Assembly: GCA_026986455.1 (NCBI GenBank)
Contig: JALSON010000296.1
Location: forward strand, 1 to 8,640
Origin: Thermococcaceae archaeon
GTDB lineage: Archaea; Methanobacteriota_B; Thermococci; Thermococcales; Thermococcaceae
Direction of reading: 5' to 3'
Length of the DNA: 8,640 bases
Made by a program: the position numbers and the translations under genes. Positions 6,504 to 8,640 of this stretch are shown piece by piece. Numbering within the stretch: position 1 is the first letter of the stretch; every line of letters begins with the position of its first letter. Under the pieces are notes generated by a model. That model was not told the origin of the DNA and ran no database searches. It was given only the letters and a program-made list of their open reading frames with translations.

Positions 6504-8414
6504 GTGAAAAAGCTGATACCATTGTTCTTTGTGCTGCTCCTGCTCTCTCCGCTTGCAGCGGCACAGTGTCCTGCTGAGGGACATACAGTTGTCATGAAGG
6601 CCCCTGCGGTCTCAAAAACATCAACGGGTGAGCTGGTTGGAGTTGCCACGGATTTCGTCATCACAGTGGCCCCGGGTACAGGTCACGTCTACGTGGAGAC
6701 ATGGCCGCTCGCTGAAGTCGACATGCAGGCCTCCGCAAGACTTGCGGCGGAAGTGGCAGGAAAGGTCCTTGGGGTTGATATGAGCAAATATGATGTGTTT
6801 ATCCAGATAAAAGCTGATTCCCCTATAATAGGCGGGCCTTCCGCCGGCGGGACAATGACCGTTGGCATTATCGCTGCCCTGAAGGGGTGGAAGGTCAACC
6901 CGAAGGTTATGATGACCGGAATGATAAACCCGGACGGCACAATCGGGCCTGTTGGTGGGATACTTGAAAAGGCCTCAGCTGCACACAGCGTTGGGGCAAC
7001 CCTCTTCCTAATCCCTGAGGGACAGAGGATTCAGATGGTTCAGCAGACCAAAAAGAAAGAAATCGGAGGGATAATCCAGATAACGACCACGAGCAAGAGG
7101 GTGGATGTTGCGAAGTATGCGAAGGAGAGATGGGGGCTGGAAGTCAAGGAGATAGGGGACATTTATGATGCGGTCTTTTACTTCACGGGTCACAGGATAG
7201 AGAGGCCGAGGGTTCCCGAGAACATCAGGATAGAGACCTCTTTCCTCAAGAAAGATGCCGAGGATGACTATAAAAACACCACCGCTTATTACGATGAGGT
7301 GGAGAAGGAGCTCAAGGACAGCAGCGTTAGCTATGACACATACACGACACTCCAGGCTGCCCTCAACGATGCCAAGTCAATTCTGAACGAATCAAAAGCA
7401 AGCCTTGATCAGGGTATGTACTACACAACGCTGAGCAAGGACTTTCAGGCGAGAATCGCCATAAGACATGTGCAGTGGCTTCTGAGCGTCAGCCAGGGGG
7501 GAGACATGGAAAAGCTGCTGAATCAGGTGGATTCCGAAATCAAAGCCGATGAGGCGTTCATATCAAACCTCACAATAAAGGGCACCACAATGCTGCAGGC
7601 CATAGCGGCCGCTGAGGAGAGGATAGAGGAAGCGAAGAGCCTGCTCAAGGATGCCAGGAAGTACTACTACCAGAATGACTACTGGGATGCTGTGAGCAAC
7701 GCTGCATTTGCCTATGAGCGGGCAAAAACAGCCGTTTTCTGGGCAAAACTCGGGGAAAGATATGCCACCGGGGGCGAGATAAGCAGGGAGGTGATCAGGG
7801 ACACGGCCAGAGAGTACATAGACAACACGAAGCTCGTGGTAACGTACATAGAGTCAATGTTCGGGAATATACTTGGAAATGACCTGCTGGACAAGCTGAA
7901 CAATGCAGAGCAGTACTATGAGGATGGCAAATACTCGGCCGCTCTCTTCACGGCAATGGAGGCGAGAATAAGGTCGGAGGTTATTCTGGACACGATAGGG
8001 ATAGACAACCAGACCATCCTCCAGAACAAGCTCCAGCGGATGAAGGACTCGGCAAAGGTTGCGATAGCGATGGCCCAGAGCAAGGGCGTCTACCCCGTTC
8101 TGGCCATTGCATACTACGAGTTTGCCGAGAGTTATGAGAAGAAGGGCGATATTCAGGATCTCGAAACCGCAATGATATTCTACCAGTATGCCAGGGAAAC
8201 CGCAACCATGTTCCTCACACAGGTGAATGCCCCCAAAATCATAGAGAACATTACCAGCTCAGTCCCTCAGATTGCAATCCCGGGAAATGAGAGCAGCACA
8301 ACATCCAGGGAGCCGGCAAACACGACGAGCACATCGAAAAGTTCGGGCTCGGTCTGCGGGCCTGCACTGATAGTGGCCCTTGCGATGATTCCGCTCCTCT
8401 TCAGAAGACGCTGA
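6504..8414 (+). CDS. Secreted Lon-type (S16) serine protease with CGP-CTERM anchor
   Basis: The 636-residue protein has a signal peptide (MKKLIPLFFVLLLLSPLAAA, cleavage expected after Ala20) and then an S16 Lon proteolytic domain at about residues 25-230. The catalytic Ser113 is in 'IIGGPSAGGTMTVG' and Lys156 in 'GTIGPVGGILEKASAAHSVGA', matching the Ser-Lys dyad of Lon. No AAA+ ATPase, Walker motif or PDZ domain is present, so it should cut without ATP outside the membrane. Residues 250-590 are helical with several degenerate 'YY..x.Y..A' hairpins. A Ser/Thr-rich linker (about 593-616) then leads to 'CGP', a hydrophobic stretch and RRR (618-636). This is the CGP-CTERM sorting signal known from Thermococcales surface proteins, where the Cys is thought to be processed or lipid-modified. 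The GTG start at 6504 has GGAGGTG 6 bases upstream. The gene is monocistronic. The substrate is unknown; envelope protein turnover is likely. Confidence 0.9.
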   Translation: MKKLIPLFFVLLLLSPLAAAQCPAEGHTVVMKAPAVSKTSTGELVGVATDFVITVAPGTGHVYVETWPLAEVDMQASARLAAEVAGKVLGVDMSKYDVFIQIKADSPIIGGPSAGGTMTVGIIAALKGWKVNPKVMMTGMINPDGTIGPVGGILEKASAAHSVGATLFLIPEGQRIQMVQQTKKKEIGGIIQITTTSKRVDVAKYAKERWGLEVKEIGDIYDAVFYFTGHRIERPRVPENIRIETSFLKKDAEDDYKNTTAYYDEVEKELKDSSVSYDTYTTLQAALNDAKSILNESKASLDQGMYYTTLSKDFQARIAIRHVQWLLSVSQGGDMEKLLNQVDSEIKADEAFISNLTIKGTTMLQAIAAAEERIEEAKSLLKDARKYYYQNDYWDAVSNAAFAYERAKTAVFWAKLGERYATGGEISREVIRDTAREYIDNTKLVVTYIESMFGNILGNDLLDKLNNAEQYYEDGKYSAALFTAMEARIRSEVILDTIGIDNQTILQNKLQRMKDSAKVAIAMAQSKGVYPVLAIAYYEFAESYEKKGDIQDLETAMIFYQYARETATMFLTQVNAPKIIENITSSVPQIAIPGNESSTTSREPANTTSTSKSSGSVCGPALIVALAMIPLLFRRR

Positions 8415-8429
8415 TTCTTTTGTCTTTTT
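8415..8429 (+). terminator. T-rich terminator after the S16 protease gene
   Basis: Immediately after the TGA the sequence is TTCTTTTGTCTTTTT, a typical archaeal pyrimidine/T-tract terminator between convergent genes. No hairpin precedes it. Confidence 0.6.
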
Positions 8430-8438
8430 ACCTTATTA

Positions 8439-8465
8439 TTGAACTTTAAAACCTCTAAAGTTCAA
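8439..8465. repeat. 10-bp perfect inverted repeat between convergent genes
   Basis: TTGAACTTTA (8439-8448) is exactly complementary to TAAAGTTCAA (8456-8465) across a 7-base loop. It lies 14 bases beyond the stop of the minus-strand gene and 24 beyond the protease stop. It may act as a 3'-end hairpin or block read-through in either direction, or as a binding site. Confidence 0.7.
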
Positions 8466-8478
8466 TCCAAATCCCAAT

Positions 8479-8640
8479 TCAATCTCTAAGCTCTGCTCTA
8501 ACGTCCTCATCCAAGAGGGCAAAGAGCAGGAGCGCCGAGATGAGGGTCAGGGTAACTGCGGGCATGGATAGACCCAGCATGATCCAGAGAAGGCCGAAGA
8601 GAAAATCCAGCAGCGCTATATATGGCGAGAAAGCAATCAC
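8479..8640 (-). CDS. C-terminal end of a membrane protein (N-terminus beyond window)
   Basis: The minus strand carries an open frame from the right edge to a TGA at 8479-8481, giving 53 residues that end 'LLDEDVRAELRD'. Two hydrophobic segments are visible: 'YIALLDFLFGLLWIMLGL' and 'AVTLTLISALLLFALL'. The short polar C-terminus after the last helix suggests a cytoplasmic tail. Too little is present to name a family. It is convergent with the S16 protease gene; the 64 bases between hold a T-tract and an inverted repeat. A GTG sits at the very window edge, but nothing shows it is the start, and the protein may well continue upstream. Confidence 0.6.
   Translation of the reverse strand: MIAFSPYIALLDFLFGLLWIMLGLSMPAVTLTLISALLLFALLDEDVRAELRD

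Noticed and set aside
6574..6580. Lipobox at the N-terminus of the S16 protease
   Set aside because: Cys22 is preceded by Gln rather than Gly, Ala or Ser, so signal peptidase I-type cleavage after AAA fits better.

Overview
The window reads as a stretch of a Thermococcales chromosome (Thermococcus/Pyrococcus/Palaeococcus group; I cannot fix the genus). Three things point there: a DUF257-type protein, a family I know essentially only from this order; a C-terminal CGP-CTERM sorting signal on a secreted protease; and archaeal promoters (A-rich BRE plus TATA box) feeding short leaders that carry GGTG/GGAGG ribosome sites. I see no mobile element, CRISPR, tRNA or rRNA, and the genes are densely packed with 3- to 11-base gaps or short overlaps.

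Layout from left to right. 1-481 (minus): the N-terminal 160 residues of a DUF257 protein with its own promoter. 558-3205 (minus): a tldD-tldE operon for a two-subunit zinc protease; TldD carries HEALGH and the distal Cys ligand, TldE lacks them. 3206-3313: a compact divergent control region in which one TATA core can be read on both strands. 3314-4091 (plus): a tandem winged-helix regulator translationally overlapped with an 89-residue three-helix membrane protein. 4088-6375 (minus): an operon in which an ArsB/P-protein-type ion permease lies between two universal stress protein (UspA) genes. 6376-6503: a second divergent promoter region. 6504-8414 (plus): an exported Lon-type (S16) Ser-Lys protease without an ATPase domain, followed by a long helical region, a Ser/Thr linker and the CGP-CTERM anchor. 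8415-8478: a convergent intergenic region with a T-tract and a 10-bp inverted repeat. 8479-8640 (minus): the C-terminal end of a small membrane protein.

Together the window looks like ordinary chromosome concerned with protein quality control and envelope or stress physiology: a cytosolic protease (TldD/E), an extracytoplasmic Lon-like protease, and an ion permease flanked by stress-type nucleotide-binding-fold proteins. The functional links are inferred from gene order. Nothing here is a clear new defence or mobile system; the best candidates for something undescribed are the Usp-permease-Usp unit, the surface Lon-like protease with its uncharacterised helical C-terminal half, and the regulator/membrane-protein pair. 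Several gene starts were moved from the longest open frame because promoter and ribosome-site positions favour internal starts.
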